Shown here piece by piece: positions 7,801-13,601 of a DNA stretch of 25,245 nucleotides (the stretch's first letter is position 1; the number at the start of each line of letters is the position of its first letter). Where the stretch lies: the NCBI GenBank assembly GCA_036562635.1, contig DATCJU010000120.1:1-25245 (forward strand). Direction: 5' to 3'. This DNA is from DATCJU01 sp036562635. Its GTDB lineage: Bacteria; Actinomycetota; Actinomycetes; Mycobacteriales; Pseudonocardiaceae. Position numbers and translations under genes: made by a program. The notes beneath the pieces are model-generated. The model was given only the letters and a program-made list of their open reading frames with translations, had not been told where the DNA came from and searched no databases.

Positions 7801-8568
7801 GTGCGGGACACGGCCCGATACCGCCTCTGTGGGGACCTGGCGGCATGGTGGCCACTGGTCTCCCCCGTGGCCGAGTACACCGAGGAGGCCGCGTACCTGG
7901 CGACACTGCTCGGCTCCGCACGGATCCCGGTGCGTGAGGTGCTGGAACTGGGCAGTGGAGGCGGGCACAACGCGTTCCACCTCAAACAACACTTCACGAT
8001 GGTCCTCGTCGACCTGTCGGCGGAGATGCTCGACATGTCGCGCCGGATCAATCCCGAGTGCGAACACCACCAGGGAGACATGCGCACCCTCCGGCTCGGC
8101 CGCACCTTCGACGCGGTGTTCGTCCACGACGCCGTGTCCTACATGACCACGGAGGAGGACCTCACCCAGGCGGTCGAGACGGCCTTCGTCCACTGCCGCC
8201 CCGGAGGTGTCGCCGTGTTCGTGCCCGACCACGTCACGGAGACCTTCACCGGCACGACCGACCACGGCGGCTACGACGACCCCGACGGGCGCGGTGTGCG
8301 CTACCTGGAGTGGACGTGGGACCCCGACCCCCATGACACCTGGATCCGTGCCGAGTACGCCTTCCTGATCCGGGAGGCCGACGGTTCGGTCCGTTCGGCG
8401 CACGAGACTCATCGCGTCGGCCTGTTCTCCCGCGAGACCTGGCTCCGGACCCTCCGGGACGCCGGTTTCGCACCCCGGGCCCTCACCGAACAGACCGAGG
8501 AGGAGCGCGCCCCACGTGTCCTGTTCGTCGCCCATCGCCCCCTGGCGGACGCGGCAGACCCCCAGTGA
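7801..8568 (+). CDS. Class I SAM-dependent methyltransferase
   Basis: This 255-residue protein has a Rossmann-type methyltransferase core. Motif I is VREVLELGSGGGHNAFHL (about residues 44-61), and the acidic end of strand 2 is VLVDLSAEMLDMSR. Motif II/post-I is EHHQGDMRTLRLGRTFDAVFVHDAVSYMTTEEDL, followed by RPGGVAVFVPD. These features transfer a methyl group from S-adenosylmethionine to a small molecule. A C-terminal beta-rich part (YLEWTWDPDPHDTW, then YAFLIRE) resembles small-molecule methyltransferases of the methyltransferase-25 group. The GTG start has AGGAGG 9 bp upstream. The gene stands alone between MarR and the DUF2243 pair, so context gives no substrate. Confidence 0.88.
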   Translation: MRDTARYRLCGDLAAWWPLVSPVAEYTEEAAYLATLLGSARIPVREVLELGSGGGHNAFHLKQHFTMVLVDLSAEMLDMSRRINPECEHHQGDMRTLRLGRTFDAVFVHDAVSYMTTEEDLTQAVETAFVHCRPGGVAVFVPDHVTETFTGTTDHGGYDDPDGRGVRYLEWTWDPDPHDTWIRAEYAFLIREADGSVRSAHETHRVGLFSRETWLRTLRDAGFAPRALTEQTEEERAPRVLFVAHRPLADAADPQ

Positions 8569-8715
8569 GCTGCGGTGCGGCACTCGGGGAGGAGTACCGC
8601 GTCGTGCGCGTGTGAGGCGTGACCGGTGGGGTGAGCGGAGCGGCTCGCCGGGTTAGTCCCGTTCGACAGGGGTAGCCATCGACAGGGGTCCGGAGCGGAC
8701 AGAGGTGGACGTGCG

Positions 8716-9258
8716 ATGGCGGCGGAGGTCAGGAGCGGCTCGTACCGGGTTCGCAGGAGACCTCCGGGAATCGGAGTGCCCGGGGTCATCCTCGGGATCG
8801 GTCTGGGTGGGTTCCTCGACGGGATTCTGCTGCACCAGGTCCTGCAGTGGCATCACCTGCTCTCCAGCACCGACACCGACCGGATCGGGGTGCCCTACTA
8901 CCCGACCGACACCGTGGCCGGTCTGCAGATGAACACCCTGTGGGACGGGCTGTTCCACGTGTTCACCTGGCTCGCGGTGCTGATCGGACTGGGACTGCTG
9001 TACTCGCGACTGAGCACCTCCCGCGGCCAGGTGTGGGGGTCGCGGGTCCTGTGGGGCTGGATCCTGGTGGGCTGGGGGTTGTTCAACCTGGTGGAAGGCG
9101 TGGTCGACCACCACCTGTTGGGCATCCACCACGTGCGTGCCGGTCCGGACCAGATGTGGTGGGACCTGGGGTACCTGGGACTGGGGCTGCTACTGGTCGT
9201 CATCGGATGGGTGCTGCAACGCACCGGCCGGGTTGTCGACGGCCTCTCGTCACCATGA
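8716..9258 (+). CDS. DUF2243 family membrane protein
   Basis: This 180-residue protein has about four membrane helices and matches DUF2243 in pattern. It contains GFLDGILLHQVLQWHHLLS near residues 33-52, MNTLWDGLFHVFTWLAVLIGL in the middle, and LWGWILVGWGLFNLVEGVVDHHLLGIHHVR. Conserved histidines lie at or near membrane faces. Function is not established. The family is often found next to CtaG-type cytochrome oxidase assembly proteins, as here, where the stop overlaps the next ATG (ATGA). Conserved His and Trp in the membrane would fit a metal or haem-copper role, but that is speculation. GAGGTGG lies about 8 bp before the ATG. Confidence 0.88.
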   Translation: MAAEVRSGSYRVRRRPPGIGVPGVILGIGLGGFLDGILLHQVLQWHHLLSSTDTDRIGVPYYPTDTVAGLQMNTLWDGLFHVFTWLAVLIGLGLLYSRLSTSRGQVWGSRVLWGWILVGWGLFNLVEGVVDHHLLGIHHVRAGPDQMWWDLGYLGLGLLLVVIGWVLQRTGRVVDGLSSP

Positions 9259-10091
9259 TCCTCCTGCACGGCCCGCACGAATCCGGCGTCGGCGAACAGC
9301 TCCTGCCGGTCGGCGTCGCCCTGCTCGCTGCTGGTTACCTCGTGCTGGCCCGGCGATGTGGCCGGGAACCACGAGGCTGGAGCCGGTGGCGCACGGCGAG
9401 TTTCACCACCGGTTGTGCCCTGCTGGCCCTGGGGGTGCTGCCCCAGGACCTGCCCTTCGGGGCGGGGGACTTCCGCCAGCACGTCCTGCAACACCTGCTG
9501 ATCGGGATGTTCGTGCCGCTCGGGCTGGTCCTGGGTGCTCCTGTCACGCTGGTACTGCGCTCGACCCCGACACGCTGGGGCCGCCGTCTCGGACGCGTAC
9601 TGCACCTCCGGCCCGTCCGGCTGCTCACCCACCCGGTGACCGCGCTGCTCCTCGACCTCGGTGGGCTCGTGGTGTTGTACCTGACCCCGCTGTATGTCGC
9701 CACCACCGAGCACCCCACGCTGCACGGGCTGGTGCACCTGCACTTCCTCGCCGCCGGATACCTGTTCGCCTGGGTGATCGCCGGCCCCGATCCTGCGCCG
9801 CGGCGACCGTCGGTACCGGCCCGGCTGGTGGTGCTCGGGGTGGCCGTCGCCGCCCACGCCACCCTCTCCCAGGTGATGTACGCCGGGCTCCTGGTGTCGA
9901 TCCCCGTCCCGCCCGATCAGCTCCGGGGCGCTGCGGAGCTGATGTACTACGGCGGAGACATCGCCGAGATCCTGCTGGCTCTGGCCCTGGTCACCACGTG
10001 GCGTCCCCGCCGGGTGGCCAAGCCCCGACCGGACACCGGTCTCACGCGCTCCCCGGGGGCGGTGGGAACGCAGGTGCGCTCCCGGCCGTGA
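9255..10091 (+). CDS. ctaG: CtaG-type cytochrome c oxidase assembly membrane protein
   Basis: This 278-residue integral membrane protein has about seven helices and belongs to the Caa3-type CtaG family. Landmarks are FRQHVLQHLLIGMFVPLGLVLGAP, the histidine-rich LHGLVHLHFLAAGYLFAWVIAGPDP and a C-terminal YYGGDIAEILLALAL. CtaG proteins help insert copper during assembly of haem-copper oxidases, and paired histidines in helices are probable ligands. I start it at the ATG at 9255, which overlaps the DUF2243 stop by four bases. The frame stays open further upstream, but that would require a long overlap. No oxidase subunit genes lie in the window, so its partner enzyme is elsewhere. Confidence 0.87.
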   Translation: MILLHGPHESGVGEQLLPVGVALLAAGYLVLARRCGREPRGWSRWRTASFTTGCALLALGVLPQDLPFGAGDFRQHVLQHLLIGMFVPLGLVLGAPVTLVLRSTPTRWGRRLGRVLHLRPVRLLTHPVTALLLDLGGLVVLYLTPLYVATTEHPTLHGLVHLHFLAAGYLFAWVIAGPDPAPRRPSVPARLVVLGVAVAAHATLSQVMYAGLLVSIPVPPDQLRGAAELMYYGGDIAEILLALALVTTWRPRRVAKPRPDTGLTRSPGAVGTQVRSRP

Positions 10092-10230
10092 CCGACCTCT
10101 GTTCGCCGCCGGCTCCACGCCGGTGGGGCCGGGAAGGGGAAAGTGAGGAATCCCGCCGAACGCCGCACGGGCCGATGATCTCCGGACATACTGGCCGCAC
10201 CGCGATCGATCGGCGGGGAGGACGGGGAGC

Positions 10231-10760
10231 ATGCGCTATGCGGACGGCCCGCAGGTGGAGTGCGACGTGCACGTCGCGGCGGACCCGGCGCGGGTGTGGG
10301 AGCTGGTGACCGACATCGAGCTGCCCACCCGGTTCAGTCCCGAGCTGCGTTCGGTGCGGTGGCTGGACGGAGCCACCGGTCCGGTGCCGGGTGCACGTTC
10401 GAGGGGCGGAACCGCAACGCTCTGCTGGGCGAGTGGCGGACCGTGTCGCACGTGGTCGAGTTGGACGCCCCACGGGTGTTCCGCTGGGCTGTGGTGGACC
10501 CGGACAACCGGTTCGGTGAGGCTCCACCTGACCCGCGACACCCGTTGGCCACCTGGTGGTTCGTCGTCGAGGCCGAGGACGGTGGCACTCGGCTACGGCA
10601 TGGCGCCCGGATCGGGCCGGCCCGCTCGGGGCTCAGCCTGGCGATCGACCGGGCACCGGAGAAGGAGGAGGTGCTGGTGCGGAGCCGGCTCGACGACCTG
10701 CGCACCGGCATCGAGCGGACCCTGGCCGGGATCAGGGCTCTCGCCGAGGGAGCTCGGTAG
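10231..10760 (+). pseudogene. SRPBCC (START-like) family protein, frameshifted
   Basis: Two overlapping frames together encode one SRPBCC/polyketide-cyclase-like protein. Frame 1 gives MRYADGPQVECDVHVAADPARVWELVTDIELPTRFSPEL up to GPVPGA near 10395. The similarity then continues in another frame as FEGRNRNALLGEWRTVSHVVEL through to the stop at 10760. The join fits loss of a single base at about 10396-10398, where cg is followed directly by ttc and an Arg codon would be expected. The family binds hydrophobic ligands in a helix-grip fold. The ATG has a GGGGAG-type site before it. The lesion may be a real inactivating mutation or a sequencing error; the rest of the protein is intact, so decay would be recent. 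Confidence 0.72.
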
Positions 10761-10830
10761 GCCCATCCTGCGCGAAGTGCGGTTCGCAGCTCTCCGCCGG
10801 GGTACGGGGTTACCGCCCCTGGTTCGGGCG

Positions 10831-10852
10831 GACGGTCGGTGGGAGGACCGTC
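10831..10852. terminator. Hairpin between converging genes
   Basis: GACGGTC (10831-10837) pairs with GACCGTC (10846-10852) across an 8-base loop. It lies just before the end of the minus-strand regulator and after the frameshifted SRPBCC gene. The stem is short, so this is tentative. Confidence 0.4.
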
Positions 10853-10865
10853 GGCACCGTGGCTG

Positions 10866-11201
10866 CTAGCACAGGGCCTTGATGAGGGCGCCGATGGTGT
10901 GTGCGGACTCCAGCGGGTGCCGCAACCGGCCTTCCAGATTGATCGTGTAGGTGTTGCGTCGTCCGACCTTCGTTCGCGTCAGGTATCCCTCGTTGACCAG
11001 GTCGGCTACGATCGCCTGCACCGCACGCTCGGTGATACCGACCTTGGCTGCGAGTTGACGCATGGTCATGTGCGAGTCGCAGGCCAGGCACAGCAATACG
11101 TGACCGTGGTTCGTCAGGAACGTCCATCCTGAGCTTCGTTGTTGCGTCGGAGCCTGTTCTGCGACACCGGCATGCTGGGGGTCCGTAGCCGAGAGTGCCA
11201 T
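10866..11201 (-). CDS. Small winged-helix transcriptional regulator
   Basis: This 111-residue DNA-binding protein contains one winged helix-turn-helix: SGWTFLTNHGHVLLCLACDSHMTMRQLAAKVGITERAVQAIVADLVNEGYLTRTKVGRRNTYTI. It matches the MarR/ArsR-like architecture of short actinobacterial regulators, with a TKVGRRNTY wing. The frame is open for 32 more codons upstream. I prefer the ATG at 11201 because a TATTGT -10 box ends seven bases before it, which would make the mRNA leaderless. The upstream extension also runs through promoter-like AT-rich DNA. Two 12-bp direct repeats at the promoter suggest autoregulation. The target is unknown. There is no operon partner: a 348-bp gap separates it from the upstream membrane protein gene. 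Confidence 0.82.
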   Translation of the reverse strand: MALSATDPQHAGVAEQAPTQQRSSGWTFLTNHGHVLLCLACDSHMTMRQLAAKVGITERAVQAIVADLVNEGYLTRTKVGRRNTYTINLEGRLRHPLESAHTIGALIKALC

Positions 11202-11207
11202 GTCGGC

Positions 11208-11237
11208 ACAATAACCCAACTTTAATTCACGTATCAA
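11208..11237 (-). promoter_or_regulatory. Promoter of the small winged-helix regulator
   Basis: On the minus strand TTGATA (11237-11232) and TATTGT (11213-11208) are separated by 18 bp. The start codon follows after six bases, as in leaderless transcripts. Confidence 0.55.
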
Positions 11238-11259
11238 CGTTCGCATAAATTCACGTATC
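11224..11259. repeat. Two 12-bp direct repeats at the regulator promoter
   Basis: AATTCACGTATC occurs at 11224-11235 and again at 11248-11259, exactly 24 bp apart. The first copy overlaps the -35 box and part of the spacer. They may be operator half-sites for the regulator itself. Confidence 0.6.
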
Positions 11260-11549
11260 GAGGTTCGTGTGCCGAGCCACGGTCCGGGACCCCGCATCCG
11301 CGCTCGTGTCGCCCGGGCTCATCGGCCCCTCACCAGGGACAACACCCCGGACGGGCGAGGGGGAACCCCGTGCGACGGGCGTGGTGTCGCCGCGTGGACT
11401 TCGGTGCCGGTGTCCCCACCTGCCCAGGGACGGACGTTCTCCTCGCGCACCCGAGCCACCCTGGGGGTGACGGTACGGGAGACCGCACCGGAACAGGGCG
11501 AAAAGTGAGAGGCATTCACACATCCGGGTTGTTGTCCGTGTTCTTCCTC
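11260..11549. other. Intergenic stretch without a convincing gene
   Basis: No frame on either strand looks like a real protein; translations are rich in Arg, Pro and Gly. A 14-bp word, CCACGGTCCGGGAC, at 11277-11290 recurs at 11568-11581 inside the end of the next gene. I see no other organised element. Confidence 0.45.
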
Positions 11550-11990
11550 TCACCCCGCAGTCCCGGTCCACGGTCCGGGACTCTCCCCGAATCCGGCGGC
11601 CTGCGGCGTCCCCGGAGTCCGTGGCGCCTCGCTGTCGGGTGCCGCAACCAGGTAGATCACCATCCCGAGGAAACCGAAGCTGAGCAGACCGGTCAGCAGG
11701 AGCACGACGAACCAGCCCTTGTTCTCCAACCGTGCGGCGTTCAGCAGGGCCGCGACCCATGCGACGAACTGCAGGACCACCGCGCCGAACATCACCAGAA
11801 GCGCCAGGCCTGCCAGCCCGATCAGGGTCCAGCCGAGTGCATCCGTCCGGAAACCGGTCAGGTCGGCACCGTGCATGCTCGGATCACTGCGGACGTAGGC
11901 CAGACCACCGGCGACCAGGAGCAGAGCGACACCACTGACGAACGCGATCAGGCTTCCGACGAACAGCCTGGTGATCGTGGGCTTCGACAT
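11550..11990 (-). CDS. Small integral membrane protein, unknown function
   Basis: This 146-residue protein has three or four hydrophobic helices. They are LFVGSLIAFVSGVALLLVAG near residues 9-28, WTLIGLAGLALLVMFGAVVL near 53-72, a third in VAWVAALL and a fourth in GWFVVLLLTGLLSFGFLGMVIYLV. The last part, with aromatic GW followed by a Gly-rich helix and a polar tail, recalls the phospholipase D N-terminal membrane region (PLDc_N). The match is loose and I do not rely on it. The start ATG at 11990 is preceded by GGAGGGAG about 6 bp upstream, better than the longer in-frame GTG. The C-terminal 25 residues are Pro/Gly/Thr rich. Nothing in the neighbourhood assigns a role. Confidence 0.75.
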   Translation of the reverse strand: MSKPTITRLFVGSLIAFVSGVALLLVAGGLAYVRSDPSMHGADLTGFRTDALGWTLIGLAGLALLVMFGAVVLQFVAWVAALLNAARLENKGWFVVLLLTGLLSFGFLGMVIYLVAAPDSEAPRTPGTPQAAGFGESPGPWTGTAG

Positions 11991-12133
11991 GTCTGCTCCC
12001 TCCACCGGGGGTACGGCCACCGATGTACCCGCTCATCTCGGGTTCCCCGGTCAGGCGGGCAGCACCCCGAGAGTTCGGCATCCGGGGTGAGAACGCGGGG
12101 TGGAGGGAGCACCGTCGTTGGCTTCCCGATGGC

Positions 12134-12200
12134 GGGTCCCGACGCGAGGTGTTCGCGTCGGGACCCACACGCAGATTCGCCCGTGGGGAGAACGGGCGAA
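12134..12200. terminator. Tandem strong hairpins downstream of the coiled-coil gene
   Basis: A perfect 14-bp stem (12134-12147 with 12153-12166, 5-base loop) is followed ten bases later by a perfect 9-bp stem (12176-12184 with 12192-12200, 7-base loop). They lie 42-108 bases past the stop of the minus-strand coiled-coil gene, so the most likely role is termination. Two perfect hairpins in a row could also mark an element border. Confidence 0.65.
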
Positions 12201-12242
12201 CCCACGCTTCCACAGGACCCGGGCGGTCCGGGCAGGCGCAGG

Positions 12243-13379
12243 TCAGCTGTCGGCCCTGTCACCTCCGCGCGAAGAGGCGGAGACCGTCGCTCGGAGCCGG
12301 TCGAGTTCGGCCAGCGCCCGGTCGAGCTGTTGCTCGGCGCGCTCGGCACGGGCCACAGCCTGCGCTCGGACCTCGTCGAGTGCGGCGATGCGCTCCTGCG
12401 CCGCCTGCTTCGCCTCGGCGACCGCCGCCGCGGCCGCCTCACGTTGGGCCGCCAGCTCGCGGCGGACCTCGGCCAGCTCCGCGGCGCTGGACCGGCGAAC
12501 CTGGGCCAGTTCCTCCCGGGTCTGCTGGAGTTCGACACGCACCTGCTCGGCCTGGACACGCGCCTCCTCGGCGTCCCGCTCGGCCTGACGCATGGTGAGC
12601 TCGGCGCGCTCGGCACGGAGCAGTGCCTCCCGAAGTTCCCGCTGTGCCTCGGCGATCTCCCGGGCTGCCTGCCGCCGCGCCTGTTCCACCTGGGCCACGG
12701 CTTCGGCCCGAGCCTGTTCGACCCGGGTGTCCGCCTCGCGCCGGGCGGCGAGCACCGCCACCTCCGCCTCGTTGCGCGCCGTGGCGATGCTCTCCTCCGC
12801 TTCTCGGGTCACCTGCTCGGCGCGGGCCACCGCGGCATCCCGCTCGGCCTGGGCGGTGGTGGCACGCAACTCGGCTGCCTCCGCTGCGGCGACGGCGTCC
12901 GCAGCGGCTTCCTCTGCGGCCCGACGTGCCGCCTCGGCCTCCTGGCGCCGCTGTTCGGCTGTCACGACGGCCGCCTCGGCCTCGGCCACCCGTTGCGCGG
13001 CTTCGGCCTGGGCGGCCTGGACCTCGGCTTCTGCGGTACGGGGATCGGCGAGTGTGGCCAGTTCCTTGCGGGCCGCGTCCAAAGTGCGAACGAGCTGGTC
13101 CGCGCCGGCCTGGAACTGGGCGAGCAGATCGCCGGCCCGTATCCGAGCTGCGGTCATCGGCCCGTCCAATTTCGTCACCGTGACAGAACGGGCAGAGGTG
13201 TGCTCCTCATTGCTTCCGGCGCGTTGACGTTCTCTCCAGGCCCGCCACCGGGTGTGTTGTGGCAGGTCGCAGTACTCCGGCGGACGCCCCGGTCCGGTTC
13301 CTCGTGCCACCGGTCGAGAACACCCCGGGAACTTGCAGATGTTCGCCGGGGACGACGCAGAATCCTCGGTCTCGATCAC
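12243..13379 (-). CDS. Coiled-coil protein with N-terminal Cys/His cluster, TnpT/KfrA-like
   Basis: This 378-residue protein has two parts. Residues 15-42 hold a potential zinc-binding cluster, C15-x4-C20-x16-C37-x4-H42, with GRPPEYC inside, followed by a basic RWRAWRERQR stretch suited to DNA contact. From about residue 75 to 370 it is an almost unbroken Ala/Glu/Arg/Gln-rich coiled coil without proline, giving a long rod. The layout recalls KfrA-type DNA-binding coiled-coil proteins and TnpT of Tn4651-like transposons, which binds the resolution site next to the recombinase TnpS. The divergent neighbour is a tyrosine recombinase. The GTG start is six bases after TACGTT, which is itself part of an inverted repeat, suggesting a leaderless, autoregulated gene. 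Function is inferred from architecture and context; I see no sequence match I would call certain. Confidence 0.7.
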   Translation of the reverse strand: MIETEDSASSPANICKFPGCSRPVARGTGPGRPPEYCDLPQHTRWRAWRERQRAGSNEEHTSARSVTVTKLDGPMTAARIRAGDLLAQFQAGADQLVRTLDAARKELATLADPRTAEAEVQAAQAEAAQRVAEAEAAVVTAEQRRQEAEAARRAAEEAAADAVAAAEAAELRATTAQAERDAAVARAEQVTREAEESIATARNEAEVAVLAARREADTRVEQARAEAVAQVEQARRQAAREIAEAQRELREALLRAERAELTMRQAERDAEEARVQAEQVRVELQQTREELAQVRRSSAAELAEVRRELAAQREAAAAAVAEAKQAAQERIAALDEVRAQAVARAERAEQQLDRALAELDRLRATVSASSRGGDRADS

Positions 13380-13383
13380 CGGA

Positions 13384-13407
13384 TTAACGTAGCAGAGATT
13401 ACGTTAA
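13384..13407. promoter_or_regulatory. Inverted repeat A, next to the coiled-coil gene start
   Basis: TTAACGTA (13384-13391) and TACGTTAA (13400-13407) form perfect 8-bp arms with an 8-bp spacer. The inner core TTACGTT/AACGTAA recurs near the recombinase. It overlaps the -10 box of the coiled-coil gene and is a likely protein-binding site. Confidence 0.65.
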
Positions 13408-13429
13408 CAACGGAATGAAAACGAAAGGT

Positions 13430-13447
13430 GCCACACGCGCGTGTGGC
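13430..13447. promoter_or_regulatory. Perfect 18-bp palindrome in the divergent spacer
   Basis: GCCACACGCGCGTGTGGC reads the same on both strands with no spacer. It sits in the middle of the region between the coiled-coil and recombinase genes. It could be an operator or part of a recombination site. Confidence 0.6.
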
Positions 13448-13476
13448 GGCAGCGAAACCGCCCCCTATCTCTGACT

Positions 13477-13499
13477 TCCGATAAGTGAACCTTATCGGA
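13477..13499. promoter_or_regulatory. Candidate recombination core site (9-5-9 inverted repeat)
   Basis: TCCGATAAG (13477-13485) and CTTATCGGA (13491-13499) are perfect 9-bp arms around the 5-bp centre TGAAC. Tyrosine recombinase cores are two such arms around a short central region, usually 6-8 bp. If the outermost centre-proximal base pair is counted as spacer, the gap becomes 7. It is the best candidate crossover site in the spacer. Confidence 0.5.
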
Positions 13500-13530
13500 G
13501 GTCACAAGGTGTTACCATTCCTCTCGCGCC

Positions 13531-13579
13531 GTGACCATCAATTCGTTACGTTTCATAACGTAACTACGCAAACGTTACG
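13531..13579. promoter_or_regulatory. Inverted repeat B with extra half-site, at recombinase promoter
   Basis: GTTACGTT (13545-13552) and AACGTAAC (13557-13564) are perfect 8-bp arms with a 4-bp spacer, and a third GTTACG lies at 13574-13579. A possible promoter, GTGACC (13531-13536), 17 bp, CATAAC (13554-13559), is overlapped by the repeat, so binding here would also control the recombinase. Confidence 0.6.
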
Positions 13580-13601
13580 AAAAGCTGTGGAGAGTGGGGC
13601 T

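Noticed and set aside
7537..8583. 348-codon minus-strand open frame over the methyltransferase and the gap before it
   Set aside because: It opposes a clear methyltransferase. Only the last 25 residues look protein-like, and no domain or start supports a gene.
11277..11581. 14-bp repeat CCACGGTCCGGGAC at 11277 and 11568
   Set aside because: It is GC-rich with no second element around it, and one copy is inside a coding region; chance or minor duplication is enough.
13384..13579. CRISPR-like or iteron origin interpretation of the repeats
   Set aside because: The repeats are few, short and inverted, with no regular spacers and no Rep or Cas gene nearby.
13485..13601. N-terminal extension of the recombinase from GTG 13485
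   Set aside because: It would translate the right arm of the core repeat and the TTACGTT repeats, and it lacks a ribosome-binding site, whereas GTG 13602 has GGAGAG at 7 bp.
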